From the NCBI GenBank assembly GCA_039184335.1, contig JBCDBD010000006.1, positions 51,086 to 115,085 of the forward strand: a stretch of 64,000 nucleotides of DNA. The letters run 5' to 3'. The DNA is from JBCDBD01 sp039184335 (GTDB lineage: Bacteria > Bacteroidota > Bacteroidia > Flavobacteriales > Flavobacteriaceae). Both the position numbers and the translations under genes were made by a program. This document shows, in pieces, positions 17,631-27,096 of the stretch. How positions within the stretch are numbered: the first letter of the stretch is position 1; each line of letters opens with the position of its first letter. The notes under the pieces were generated by a model that had not been told where the DNA came from, did not search any database, and saw only the letters and a list, made by a program, of their open reading frames with translations.

Positions 17631-20600
17631 ATGACTTTACGACTTGTACCAGTTGCCCTAACAGTACTGTTCTGTTTTTCAAGGCCAATGGCGCAAGAGG
17701 GAAAGGTGTATCAAAAAGACATTCAATTGCCAAATACCTACAAAGGCACCTACGTACGAACCATCGTGCAAGATAGTAAGGGATATCTGTGGTTCGGTAC
17801 AACCAGCGGACTGTTCTGTTTCAATGGTGTGGACTTCAAAACGTACCAAAGTCGATATGGTGACCCCAACACCTTATCCGATAATGATATTTGGAGTCTT
17901 ATGGAAGACAACAAAGGGCATATTTGGGTAGGCACAAAATCGGGAGGTATTAGTGTGTTGGATCCCGTCGTTCAAAAGTTCAAACATTATAGAAACAATA
18001 TTAACGACAGCACCTCACTGTCACATAATTTTGTCAATGCGCTTTTTCAGGATAAAAGCGGTACTATCTGGATAGGTACCCAGGGTGGTGGACTGGACAT
18101 GTTCAAGCCCGAAAGCGCATCTTTTGATCACCACAAGCATGAAAGAGGGAATCCGAACACCCTGACCCAAAATCATGTGATCGATATCATTGAAGATGAA
18201 GATTACCTATGGTTGGGTCTCAACGGTAGGGGGATCGATCGTTTTGACCCCAAAACAAAACAATTCAAGAACTTCCGTTTTGAGCTCTCACAAAACCCCA
18301 CCATCAACTTTAGAAATAATGTGACCAGGGACATGTATGATGACCTTAATGGCAATCTGTGGGTCGCCACCTATGGCGGTTTCAACAAATTGGACAAGAA
18401 AAAAGGAACCTATACCCATTTCAATACCGAAAACAGTTTGTTGTCCTCAAATTCGATCAATTCCGTAAGCGGTAAGGAAAAGAGATTGTTAGTGACCACT
18501 TTTGCCGGTAAGTTCTACTTATTTGACCTTGTTGGCGAAAAATTTCTTTCGGCCGAAAACACTGGGCATGACATCATAAGTAGTTTGACGGATAAAGATG
18601 GTGCCTTTTGGATGGGCCTGAACAGAGGCAAAATACGATACATTTTTCGAAACGACACTTTTCCTTATTATCCTGTTTTTGAAGATGAAGGCCAGGTCAT
18701 TTCTGTTTTTAAAACAGGAAACGACCTTTATTTAGGAAGCCCTAAAAATGGGCTATCCTTACAAAATGACATCCATACAGAAATACAGCACGGGCTTTTG
18801 GATAAAACGATCACCGACCTGGGCCCCGGCCCTAAAGGTACTATTTGGATCGCCACTGACGGCAATGGAGTCTACAGCTATGATAGAAACACCGGGGAAA
18901 TCATCAATCTAAGGCACGACCCCAACGATCCATCTTCTTTGGCACATGATACGGTGGTCAAAATATACAAGGACGAATTTGGAACGCTTTGGGCATGTAC
19001 GCTGGCAGGGCTCAGCCAATGGGATGAAAACAGCCGAACATTTAGCAACAGGGGCAGGGGCTACCGGTTCTATGATGCGTTGCGATTGGGCAAAAATGAA
19101 CTCTGGGTGGCCAACGATCATGGTATTGTCGTAATAGACCCAAGCTCGAATGATTTCTATATGAAAACAGCTAGTTTGGAACAACACCAAGACAGTATTA
19201 TGAACAATGCTGTAAAGACCTTTTTCACCCCGGACAAGGACAGTGTTTGGATCGGTACCAAGGGGGGACTGAACCTTTACGTACGCAGTACAAAAAAAAT
19301 GATCAACGTACATCAAATCACTGATTTTCCCTACTGTGACATACAGGATATACAGCAAGACCAGCATAAAAATTATTGGGTGGTGACCGATAGGGGATTG
19401 TTCCAATTGGATATGGGCAAGGGTGTTTTTAAACTTTTCGATAGTTCTTACGGAATAGACTCCGGCTTGCTCGATAAGCTTTTTTTTGATGTGGATGCCG
19501 GCGAAATGTATTTGGGGGGCGGTAAGGGCTATTACAGGTTTACGCCACGGCCCTTACACCATGATCATGGGCCACAGCCCCTTTTTATCACAAAAGTGGC
19601 GGTTTTTGATCGACCCATTACCGATACCGAAGCGTTAAGAGTATTGGATAGGAAAAAATATTTGGAACTTTCATACAATCAAGATATGGTATCCTTCTTC
19701 TTTGTGGCGCCAAACTTTGTCCGCCCCTCCAAAATCAAGTATGCCTATCGTATGGAAGGTTTAAGCCCCGATTGGATCTACACCGATGATCGTTCGGCCA
19801 TATTCACCAACCTTGACCCTGGAAATTATGTGTTTAAGGTAAAAGTCGCTAATGCTGATGGGATTTGGAATAAGGACCCGATACGCATAGACCTTCGGAT
19901 ACGGCCTCCCCTATGGGCAACATGGTGGGCCTATAGCCTGTATTCAGTAATCGCTATCAGCTTACTTTTTGCCTTGTTTAGGTTTCTAAGAACAAGGGAT
20001 CGACTTAAGTCCAGCCTTCGACTAGAGCAATTGGAATTGGACAAAGTACAGGAAGTCAATACCATCAAAGCCAAGTTCTTCGCCAATATCTCACATGAGT
20101 TCAGAACTCCATTGACCTTGATTCAAGGGTATGTCAACGATTTGATGGAAATGAAAAATACCACTGAAATAGACCTTAATCTAAAAAACGTCAATAGAAA
20201 TACAGAACGCCTGAAAAGACTGGTAGATCAGCTTCTTAATTTATCCAAACTGGAAGCAAATGCCCTGGAACTCCATGAAAACAATGAAGATCTCACCGCT
20301 TTCTTGAATATGGTAGGGCATTCTTTTTCATCGCTTGCCCATGCGAAAAAAATCCAGTTTGGGATAGAAATACCCGAACAAGAGGTATGGACATTTTTCG
20401 ATCGTGAAAAATTGGAAATAATACTGTACAACTTGATATCGAATGCCTTGAAATTTACCCCTAGTGGTGGTTCAGTACAGATTAGGGCCAAGTTTGATAT
20501 CGATGGTGCGGATTATCCGTTTCAGTTGAGTGTGGAAGATACCGGTCCGGGTTTGGATGAGGAACAGCAAAAGCAGGTTTTTGATCGTTTTTATCGTGTT

Positions 20601-21590
20601 AAAGGCAGTTACGACATTGAAGGTACAGGTATTGGACTGGCGTTGACCAAAGAGCTGGTGGATTTGATGGGTGGCCGTATCGGTCTTCTTTCAACACCTG
20701 GTGTAGGATCCACTTTTAAAGTGGATCTTCCTTTTACGTTGAATGTTGCCATACGGGGTCTAGATAACCTATCTCCCCACAATTTGGTTGCTGACGGAAC
20801 GGCCATTTCTGAAGACAGACCAACGGTCAAAGGCAAACCTACCATTCTCGTTGTGGAAGACCACCAAGAAATGAGAAACTATATCTTTCGCATTTTGGGC
20901 AATGGGTACAATCTTCTATTCGCAGTAAATGGTGCAGAGGGATTACGAAAGTCGAACAAAGAAATTCCAGATTTGATCATCAGTGACTACATGATGCCCA
21001 AAATGGAAGGAGACCAGTTATGCCGGTCAATCAAGGCAAGTGAGACTACTTCACACATACCTTTTATCATAGTAACGGCCAAAGCTTCTGAAAAGGATAA
21101 ACTGGAAAGCCTGGATTTTGGGGCGGATGATTATTTGACCAAACCCTTCAATAAAAAAGAGTTGCAGCTCAAGGTGCGAAATCACCTCAAACAACGTGAG
21201 CGCATGCAGCAAAAGCTACTTAGGGAATTTGCATTTTCGCATACTTCTGAACCGTCGTTGCCGACCAAGGAAGAAAGCTTTATGAACCGATTGACCGGGC
21301 TCATCGTTCAACACATGGAAAATTCAGATTTAGATATGGAGTACTTAAGCAGTGAAATGGGCCTGAGTAGGGTACAGCTCTATCGCAAGGTATTGGCACT
21401 TACCGGGCTACCAACATCGCTCTTCATTCGAAAAATACGAATACACAAGGCCCATGAACTCCTGAGCAATAAATGGGGAACGGTTGCAGAAATTGCTTAT
21501 CGGGTAGGTTTCAACAACTTATCGTACTTTGCAAAGTGTTTTAAGGACGTCTATGGAAATACCCCATCCGATGTGCTAAAACAAAAATAA
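17631..21590 (+). CDS. hybrid two-component sensor kinase/response regulator with AraC domain (HTCS type)
   Basis: A 1,319-residue one-protein signalling system. A signal peptide ('LVPVALTVLFCFSRPMAQ') leads into a periplasmic double propeller of two-component-regulator repeats ('GYLWFGTTSGLFCFNG', 'GHIWVGTKSGGISVLDP', 'GTIWIGTQGGGLDMF'). A Y_Y_Y domain and one membrane helix (about 765-785) follow. In the cytoplasm come HisKA ('FANISHEFRTPLTLIQGY'), an HATPase ('NLISNALKFTPSGG', 'GTGIGLALTKELV'), a receiver ('LIISDYMMPKMEGD', phospho-acceptor Asp) and a C-terminal AraC-type HTH. HTCS proteins usually sit beside polysaccharide-utilisation (SusC/D) genes, but none are in this window; the neighbours are a divergent WG-repeat gene and a phosphatase gene, so its target is unclear. 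Confidence 0.94.
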   Translation: MTLRLVPVALTVLFCFSRPMAQEGKVYQKDIQLPNTYKGTYVRTIVQDSKGYLWFGTTSGLFCFNGVDFKTYQSRYGDPNTLSDNDIWSLMEDNKGHIWVGTKSGGISVLDPVVQKFKHYRNNINDSTSLSHNFVNALFQDKSGTIWIGTQGGGLDMFKPESASFDHHKHERGNPNTLTQNHVIDIIEDEDYLWLGLNGRGIDRFDPKTKQFKNFRFELSQNPTINFRNNVTRDMYDDLNGNLWVATYGGFNKLDKKKGTYTHFNTENSLLSSNSINSVSGKEKRLLVTTFAGKFYLFDLVGEKFLSAENTGHDIISSLTDKDGAFWMGLNRGKIRYIFRNDTFPYYPVFEDEGQVISVFKTGNDLYLGSPKNGLSLQNDIHTEIQHGLLDKTITDLGPGPKGTIWIATDGNGVYSYDRNTGEIINLRHDPNDPSSLAHDTVVKIYKDEFGTLWACTLAGLSQWDENSRTFSNRGRGYRFYDALRLGKNELWVANDHGIVVIDPSSNDFYMKTASLEQHQDSIMNNAVKTFFTPDKDSVWIGTKGGLNLYVRSTKKMINVHQITDFPYCDIQDIQQDQHKNYWVVTDRGLFQLDMGKGVFKLFDSSYGIDSGLLDKLFFDVDAGEMYLGGGKGYYRFTPRPLHHDHGPQPLFITKVAVFDRPITDTEALRVLDRKKYLELSYNQDMVSFFFVAPNFVRPSKIKYAYRMEGLSPDWIYTDDRSAIFTNLDPGNYVFKVKVANADGIWNKDPIRIDLRIRPPLWATWWAYSLYSVIAISLLFALFRFLRTRDRLKSSLRLEQLELDKVQEVNTIKAKFFANISHEFRTPLTLIQGYVNDLMEMKNTTEIDLNLKNVNRNTERLKRLVDQLLNLSKLEANALELHENNEDLTAFLNMVGHSFSSLAHAKKIQFGIEIPEQEVWTFFDREKLEIILYNLISNALKFTPSGGSVQIRAKFDIDGADYPFQLSVEDTGPGLDEEQQKQVFDRFYRVKGSYDIEGTGIGLALTKELVDLMGGRIGLLSTPGVGSTFKVDLPFTLNVAIRGLDNLSPHNLVADGTAISEDRPTVKGKPTILVVEDHQEMRNYIFRILGNGYNLLFAVNGAEGLRKSNKEIPDLIISDYMMPKMEGDQLCRSIKASETTSHIPFIIVTAKASEKDKLESLDFGADDYLTKPFNKKELQLKVRNHLKQRERMQQKLLREFAFSHTSEPSLPTKEESFMNRLTGLIVQHMENSDLDMEYLSSEMGLSRVQLYRKVLALTGLPTSLFIRKIRIHKAHELLSNKWGTVAEIAYRVGFNNLSYFAKCFKDVYGNTPSDVLKQK

Positions 21591-21723
21591 GAATTACCAC
21601 TGGTCTTGGTTTAAACTATATGGTATGCAAGAGTAACGCAGATCTTGATCATTGTCAAGAACATCCAATTCTGATTTGAACCACAAACACTGATATAATT
21701 TTTGGAAAATAAAACCCACATCC

Positions 21724-22053
21724 GTGAAAAAGATTCTTTTTATCTGTTCTGCCAATAGGCAAAGATCTAAAACAGCAGAAGATTATTTTTCTGAAAAACA
21801 TCCTTCGATGGAATTCAGGTCGGCAGGAACCAACCATAAAATATGTAGACAGGCAGGAACAATTCCCTTAACCGAAGACCTACTCGCTTGGGCCGATAAA
21901 ATTTTTGTGATGGAAAAGAAGCATTTTGAGATGATCAATGAGCATGTCGGTACCATCTATAACCCTAAACTAAGAATTTTGAATATTCCAGATAGATTTA
22001 AATATTTCCAAAAAGAACTGCTTGAGCTGCTCGATGTAAAGGTCTCTATTTAA
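21724..22053 (+). CDS. low-molecular-weight protein tyrosine phosphatase-like protein
   Basis: A 109-residue protein whose N-terminus carries the P-loop CX5R(S) ('FICSANRQRSKTAE', Cys at about residue 8), followed by 'FRSAGT'. The pattern matches a short branch of the LMW-PTP/arsenate-reductase-like fold. The usual C-terminal general-acid 'DP' motif is represented only loosely ('IPDRFKYF'), so activity on phosphotyrosine is not certain. It starts with GTG. It stands 133 bp after the hybrid regulator gene. Confidence 0.75.
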   Translation: MKKILFICSANRQRSKTAEDYFSEKHPSMEFRSAGTNHKICRQAGTIPLTEDLLAWADKIFVMEKKHFEMINEHVGTIYNPKLRILNIPDRFKYFQKELLELLDVKVSI

Positions 22054-22208
22054 AACAATTCCCAGAACAGAGGTGTCGTAAAGTCAATGAAAAGAAAAGA
22101 ATGTCAACTAGCATCTTCCGAAAAGATGAGCATAAAAAATTGCCTATTTCCCTTTATTTTAAATGTTTCTATCTTTATACCTAGATTTTAAAACCCACCT
22201 CTTTCCCC

Positions 22209-22216
22209 TATATTTG
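22209..22216 (+). promoter_or_regulatory. -7 promoter element (TATATTTG) of the S9 peptidase gene
   Basis: This is an exact TAnnTTTG match 35 bp before ATG 22252. Confidence 0.5.
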
Positions 22217-22251
22217 AAAGAGGGTCGTATCACCGGTTAAAAACACCAAAA

Positions 22252-24210
22252 ATGAACACACAAAACCTGACCCTTACCTACACTTTTCTACTCTTTTTTA
22301 TGCTACAGGCCCCTCTTGTACGTGCACAAGATCGTAGGGAGGTTGGCAATATGGTATTGGAAGATGTTCCTGAAATTCCAGAGGCCATCAAATCCCGTAT
22401 CCAACAGTACCAAAATACCCGGTCTGCTTCTTTTGAAGATTGGCTTCCGAACAATGGCGGTATATTGGCATCGACCCGATTTGGCAATACCAACCAATTG
22501 CACACTGTTGCGAGCCCTGGGGGTGCAAGAAACCAAATCACTTTTTTCGATGAACCGGTAACCAATGGTGCTTTTTGTCCTTCATCGGATTATAATGGCT
22601 TCTTGTTCACTAAGGATATTGGTGGAAATGAGTTTTCACAGATTTATTGGTACGATATGAATTCAAGGACATCGGAAATGTTGAGTGATGGAGAATCGGT
22701 CAATTTTGGCATATCATGGTCCAATAAAGGAGATCGATTTGCCTTTACTTCATCGCGACGCAACAAAAAGGATTTTGACATCTATATCTCCGATATGACC
22801 ACTCCGAAAAAGGCCGTATTGAAAATAGACAAGGGTAAGGGCTATTGGGTCGTGGCTGATTGGTCTCCTGATGATACCAAGCTATTGGTCATTCAATACT
22901 TGTCAAGTACCCAATCCAACTCTTATATTTTTGATTTGAACGACAATACCCTTACCCAAATCAATACAAATAAAAATGAGGCTGTTTTTTTGGCCAACTT
23001 TTGGGACCGTACTGGGGAAAACATATATGCCACCACCAACCAGGGTAAAGAATTCAACACATTGGTACGATATCATATGGTATCAAAAGAAATGACCTAT
23101 GTAACTGGTGACGTTCCTTGGGATGTGCAAGAAGTGACCATGAACCGATCAAGAACCCAAGCTGCCCTAACTGTCAATGAAAATGGGTTCAGTCAGTTAT
23201 ATCTTATGGATCTTCAGTCAAATACCTATACAAAAGTGGAGCAATTGCCCCTTGGCCAAATCTATGCACTGCGCTTTCATCCTACGCAATCACAACTGGC
23301 CATGGTCATGAATACCACCCAAACACCGGGTGACATCTTCTCATTGGATTTGAACACCATGCAAACCGAACGATGGACAAAAAGTGAGGTAGGCGGGCTG
23401 GACACTGGCACATTTCCAGTGCCAGAATTGATCCAATATGATACCTATGATAAGATAGAGGGCTTGCCACGAAAAATACCTGCGTTTGTCTACAAGCCAC
23501 AAAACACAAATAGACCCTTGCCCGTGATGATTTCCATACATGGAGGTCCTGAAGGGCAACATACCCCCAGATTTTCTTCTTTTTATGCCTTTTTGGCCAA
23601 TGAAATGGGCATTGCCGTGATTGCGCCCAATGTCAGGGGGTCATCAGGCTATGGAAAAACCTACTTGAAATTGGACAATGGTTTTAACCGCGAAGATTCC
23701 GTCATGGATATAGGCAAACTGATCGAATGGATCGAGAAGCAACCAGAATTCGACAAAGAACGCCTTGCTGTCTATGGGGGGTCTTATGGTGGGTATATGG
23801 TACTTTCCGCTATGTTCAATTTTGATGACAAATTGCGCTGTGGCGTCGATATTGTGGGAATCAGCAACTTCGTCACCTTTTTGGAAAACACCGAGGAATA
23901 CCGCAGGGATTTGAGAAGGGCAGAATATGGTGATGAACGAGAGCCCAAAATGCGAGAACACCTGCTTTCCATCTCCCCTACCAATCACGTGGACAAAATC
24001 ACCAAACCTCTTTTTGTCATCCAAGGAGCCAATGACCCTCGGGTACCCGCCTCTGAATCAGAGCAAATGGTGAAATCCATTCGTGAAAACAACGGAAAAG
24101 TATGGTATATGTTGGCTAAAGATGAAGGTCATGGTTTTCGAAAGAAAGAAAATCGTGACATGATGACCGAGGCCATAGCGTTGTTCTTAAGAAAGAATTT
24201 GTTGAATTAG
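22252..24210 (+). CDS. exported S9 family prolyl oligopeptidase
   Basis: A 652-residue serine peptidase (dipeptidyl/acylaminoacyl peptidase branch of family S9). A signal peptide (about 1-26, 'LLFFMLQAPLVRAQ') precedes a beta-propeller (about 60-400, TolB/WD40-like repeats such as 'NKGDRFAFTSSRRNKKDFDI'). The C-terminal alpha/beta-hydrolase domain has the nucleophile motif 'YGGSYGGYMV', the acid in 'GANDPRVPASES' and the His in 'DEGHGFRKKEN'. It is likely to degrade peptides in the periplasm or outside the cell. It is monocistronic. Confidence 0.93.
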   Translation: MNTQNLTLTYTFLLFFMLQAPLVRAQDRREVGNMVLEDVPEIPEAIKSRIQQYQNTRSASFEDWLPNNGGILASTRFGNTNQLHTVASPGGARNQITFFDEPVTNGAFCPSSDYNGFLFTKDIGGNEFSQIYWYDMNSRTSEMLSDGESVNFGISWSNKGDRFAFTSSRRNKKDFDIYISDMTTPKKAVLKIDKGKGYWVVADWSPDDTKLLVIQYLSSTQSNSYIFDLNDNTLTQINTNKNEAVFLANFWDRTGENIYATTNQGKEFNTLVRYHMVSKEMTYVTGDVPWDVQEVTMNRSRTQAALTVNENGFSQLYLMDLQSNTYTKVEQLPLGQIYALRFHPTQSQLAMVMNTTQTPGDIFSLDLNTMQTERWTKSEVGGLDTGTFPVPELIQYDTYDKIEGLPRKIPAFVYKPQNTNRPLPVMISIHGGPEGQHTPRFSSFYAFLANEMGIAVIAPNVRGSSGYGKTYLKLDNGFNREDSVMDIGKLIEWIEKQPEFDKERLAVYGGSYGGYMVLSAMFNFDDKLRCGVDIVGISNFVTFLENTEEYRRDLRRAEYGDEREPKMREHLLSISPTNHVDKITKPLFVIQGANDPRVPASESEQMVKSIRENNGKVWYMLAKDEGHGFRKKENRDMMTEAIALFLRKNLLN

Positions 24211-24401
24211 CACAGGTTTTTTCACTAAAAATGGGCACATAACTGGCCTCGAGGCCATAGCTTTCAAAAAAGATTCGAAAATTTTCGTGCACTTTATCTA
24301 GAATACATGTAGGTTTGTTGATAGCCGTTATACATACTTTTCTTACAACAATTTTATTCGTCCTGTTATCGGGAATTCTATGATAGTCTGAGTACATAAA
24401 A

Positions 24402-24409
24402 TACCTTTG
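24402..24409 (+). promoter_or_regulatory. -7 promoter element (TACCTTTG) of a 56-aa gene
   Basis: This is an exact TAnnTTTG match 28 bp before the ATG at 24438. It supports the small frame being expressed. Confidence 0.5.
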
Positions 24410-24437
24410 TAACAGCTCCAATTAAAACCTACTTATC

Positions 24438-24608
24438 ATGGAAAACATATTACTTATCAAAAAAATCTACGAACAGGCCTTCAGAAACCTCGGAAACTAT
24501 CTTTTACGAAACGGAATCAAAGTCTATTTTTGGGTCTGTATCTTTTTGTATGGTGTTGTACTGTATGCTTTTGGCTACCGATTGATAGACGGATTTGTCT
24601 GGGATTAA
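24438..24608 (+). CDS. 56-aa single-pass membrane protein
   Basis: A 57-codon frame: an N-terminal amphipathic, basic segment ('LLIKKIYEQAFRNLGNYLLR'), one membrane helix (about 30-47, 'YFWVCIFLYGVVLYAFGY') and a short acidic tail ending FVWD. Codon use resembles the neighbours and an exact -7 element precedes it. No named family is recognised. It resembles small conserved membrane peptides of flavobacteria. Confidence 0.6.
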   Translation: MENILLIKKIYEQAFRNLGNYLLRNGIKVYFWVCIFLYGVVLYAFGYRLIDGFVWD

Positions 24609-24679
24609 TAAGAATGACCCTCAAGAAAACAAGGGCTTTTCATTGAACAACTTTGTGATCGACATTGTTTTTAAAGTCC

Positions 24680-24715
24680 AAAGCCTGTATTGTACTTCTT
24701 TGTACTACAGGCTTT
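24680..24715. terminator. perfect 10-bp hairpin, possible terminator
   Basis: AAAGCCTGTA (24680-24689) pairs perfectly with TACAGGCTTT (24706-24715), with an inner GTAC/GTAC pairing. It is followed by ATATT. It lies 72 bp after the 56-aa gene and could terminate it. The surrounding 24609-24975 otherwise holds no supported gene. Confidence 0.5.
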
Positions 24716-24975
24716 ATATTAACTCTAAAGAAACATCCCGCCAGAGACTGCAATGTACTGACCATTGACCCAACATGCATCTTCACCCACCAAAAAATAG
24801 ACTACTTTCCCCTATATCTTCAGCAACCCCCACAAACCCCAAGGCCGTGACCGAGGAAAGTATTTCTTCCAAACCTGGACTTCGCGATAACGCAACCTTG
24901 TTCATACCGGCATGGACACTTATACTGCTTTCTTTTCAAATTTCAGTATTTTTATATCCCATACAGCTACAGCAT

Positions 24976-25269
24976 ATGACCTATCAACTGATTGACAATA
25001 CTGAAGCCAAACAATATGAATTCCATATAGATGGCCGCATACCACGTATCGAATATATAAAGGCAAAAGATAAAATTTACCTCACCCATACTGAAGTACC
25101 TCGTGCACTTGAAAACAAGGGAATTGCCTCGGCATTGGTGCAATACGTTTTGGAAGACATCAAACAAAAGGATTTGACCTTGATTCCTTTATGCCCTTTT
25201 GTGGCGATGTACATCAAAAGGCATCCTGAATGGAAAGCACTGGTATTAAAAGGAATAAACATTGACTGA
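24976..25269 (+). CDS. small GNAT-like N-acetyltransferase (YjdJ type)
   Basis: A 97-residue single-domain protein: 'AKQYEFHIDGRIPRIEYI' then 'LTHTEVPRALENKGIASALVQYVLEDIK' and 'LIPLCPFVAMYIKRHPEW'. This is the short GCN5-related family (PF14542-like) with the acetyl-CoA loop as N-K-G-I-A-S-A-L and the conserved 'CPF...Y...HPE' end. The open frame reaches back to 24775, but the extension is Pro/Ser-rich and not conserved in style; ATG 24976 gives the normal family length. The substrate is unknown. Confidence 0.85.
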   Translation: MTYQLIDNTEAKQYEFHIDGRIPRIEYIKAKDKIYLTHTEVPRALENKGIASALVQYVLEDIKQKDLTLIPLCPFVAMYIKRHPEWKALVLKGINID

Positions 25270-25307
25270 TAAGGCAAAAGAGATTTTACTGTGACAATCA
25301 CTGAGCT

Positions 25308-25721
25308 ATGGAACCACATTTTTCACTTTCTGATCTGGAATTCGAAACACAGCTTCAAAATGCCACTTTAGATCCCAAATTATTTTCCCATGAGGCCCAT
25401 TTGCGTTTGGCCTATATTCACCTCAAAACATATGGATTGGAACTGGCCATTGAAACCATTTGCCAACACATCAAAAATTATGTTGGCCTATTAGGGGCAA
25501 TGGAGCGATTCAATATGACTTTGACCGTGGCGGCCGTAAGGGCCGTTCATCATTTTATGTCAAAGTCTACGGCTACCCATTTCAAGGACTTTATACTTGC
25601 GTTTCCAAGGCTGAAGTCTCATTTTAAGGAGTTGATGGGCTTTCACTACAGTTTTGATATTTATGAAAACCCGAAGGCCAAAGCCAGTTATCTGGCCCCT
25701 GATTTACTTCCATTTGATTGA
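25308..25721 (+). CDS. conserved hypothetical protein
   Basis: A 137-residue soluble, mostly helical protein with no signal peptide. A stretch 'FSHEAHLRLAYIHLKTYG' near residue 25 and paired His further on ('VRAVHHFM') might be metal or substrate ligands, but I recognise no named family. It lies 38 bp behind the acetyltransferase gene and is possibly cotranscribed. Confidence 0.65.
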   Translation: MEPHFSLSDLEFETQLQNATLDPKLFSHEAHLRLAYIHLKTYGLELAIETICQHIKNYVGLLGAMERFNMTLTVAAVRAVHHFMSKSTATHFKDFILAFPRLKSHFKELMGFHYSFDIYENPKAKASYLAPDLLPFD

Positions 25722-25748
25722 TCATCAAATAACATTGAAAAAAAGAGG

Positions 25749-26885
25749 TTACGGTGCAGTACTTTGTAATAGCCTTGCGAAATTAAAACTAGCAAGCATT
25801 AAATTTGCGTAACTGTCTTTTTTGGCCTGTTCCAAGGTGCCGACCTGGTTCAAAATTGAGGTAACATACTGCAATCCCATAGTCTCGATTTCAGTCATGG
25901 AAAGCGCTACAGCCCCACAGAATGCCGCTACCGGTATCTGTTTGGCCCTGGCTGACTCCAATGCCCCGGCAATGGTTTTTCCTGAAAGGGTCTGGCCGTC
26001 CAACTGGCCTTCTCCGGTAATGATCCAATCTGCCCCATCGATAGCATCATCAAAATGGGCCATTTCTTTGACCAGATCTACCCCAGATGCCAAAACAGCG
26101 TTCAAAAAGACCAAGGCTCCTGCACCCATACCTCCGGCAGCTCCTGCACCCGAAACTTGCTGTACATCAATCTCGAATTGGGCTAAAATGACATCGGCAA
26201 GGTTACGCAGTCCGCTGTCCAAAAAATCAACAGTGGCACCTGAGGCACCCTTTTGCGGGCCATAGACATGGGCAGCCCCATTTGGGCCGTACAATGGATT
26301 GTTCACATCACAGGCCACTTTTATCTTGACCTCTCCAAGTCTTGAATGCACCTGCGTTCGATCGATTTGGGCAATCTTCCCCAAATCTTGGCCGACAGGT
26401 TGTACCGTATCCCCAGCTTGATCCAAAAAACGATATCCCAGTGCTGTCGCCATACCGATACCCCCATCGTTTGTGGCACTGCCGCCAATACCTAGAACAA
26501 TGGCTGTCACCCCATTATCCAAGGCATGTGCAATGAGCTGCCCGGTACCCAAGGTTGTTGTCAGTGAACAGTTACGCTCTTTCTTTGATAGCAATTTATA
26601 TCCTGAAGCTTCAGACATTTCGATGAAGGCCACTTTTTTATCCCCAGATAAAAGATAGGTCGCCTGAGTTTTCCTGAATAAGGGATCATTTACCTCAACC
26701 AATACTTCTGATGCCTTCAAATAGTATTTAACGACAGAAATGGTACCATCACCTCCATCGGCCAAAGGCTTCTTCAGAATGGTAGCTTTAGGGAATACCT
26801 TTTGGATCCCCTGTTCGACCGCATCACAAAATTCAAGCCCTGTGAGTGAACCCTTGTACTTATCTGGGGCAATAACAAACTTCAT
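25749..26885 (-). CDS. glycerate kinase (GlxK/GarK family)
   Basis: A 378-residue kinase that phosphorylates D-glycerate (2-phosphoglycerate-forming in this family). The N-terminus 'KFVIAPDKYKGSLTGLEFCDAVEQGI', 'KPLADGGDGT', 'VLGIGGSATNDGGIGMATALG', 'GAGAAGGMGAGALVFLNA' and 'DWIITGEGQLDGQTLSGK' are all family signatures. The length is normal. It is monocistronic, with an exact -7 element 27 bp before the start. Confidence 0.95.
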   Translation of the reverse strand: MKFVIAPDKYKGSLTGLEFCDAVEQGIQKVFPKATILKKPLADGGDGTISVVKYYLKASEVLVEVNDPLFRKTQATYLLSGDKKVAFIEMSEASGYKLLSKKERNCSLTTTLGTGQLIAHALDNGVTAIVLGIGGSATNDGGIGMATALGYRFLDQAGDTVQPVGQDLGKIAQIDRTQVHSRLGEVKIKVACDVNNPLYGPNGAAHVYGPQKGASGATVDFLDSGLRNLADVILAQFEIDVQQVSGAGAAGGMGAGALVFLNAVLASGVDLVKEMAHFDDAIDGADWIITGEGQLDGQTLSGKTIAGALESARAKQIPVAAFCGAVALSMTEIETMGLQYVTSILNQVGTLEQAKKDSYANLMLASFNFARLLQSTAP

Positions 26886-26911
26886 ATTTTTTGCTTTGGC
26901 ATTGTATCGGT

Positions 26912-26919
26912 CAAAGGTA
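26912..26919 (-). promoter_or_regulatory. -7 promoter element (TACCTTTG) of the glycerate kinase gene
   Basis: The minus strand reads TACCTTTG, an exact TAnnTTTG match before the start at 26885. Confidence 0.5.
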
Positions 26920-27096
26920 CAATGGTAGGGAAAAACTAGTAAAAGACCGGTTTATTATTTGGCCGAAAATTATCGTAAAATACTGTTTTGGTATCACACC
27001 AGTGGCAATATCCTGAAAAATCTTGTGACCCTTGATCGGCATATCAGTTTTGTCCGCTCATGGCAAAGTGGTTATTTTTAGATAAATTTTGAACAG

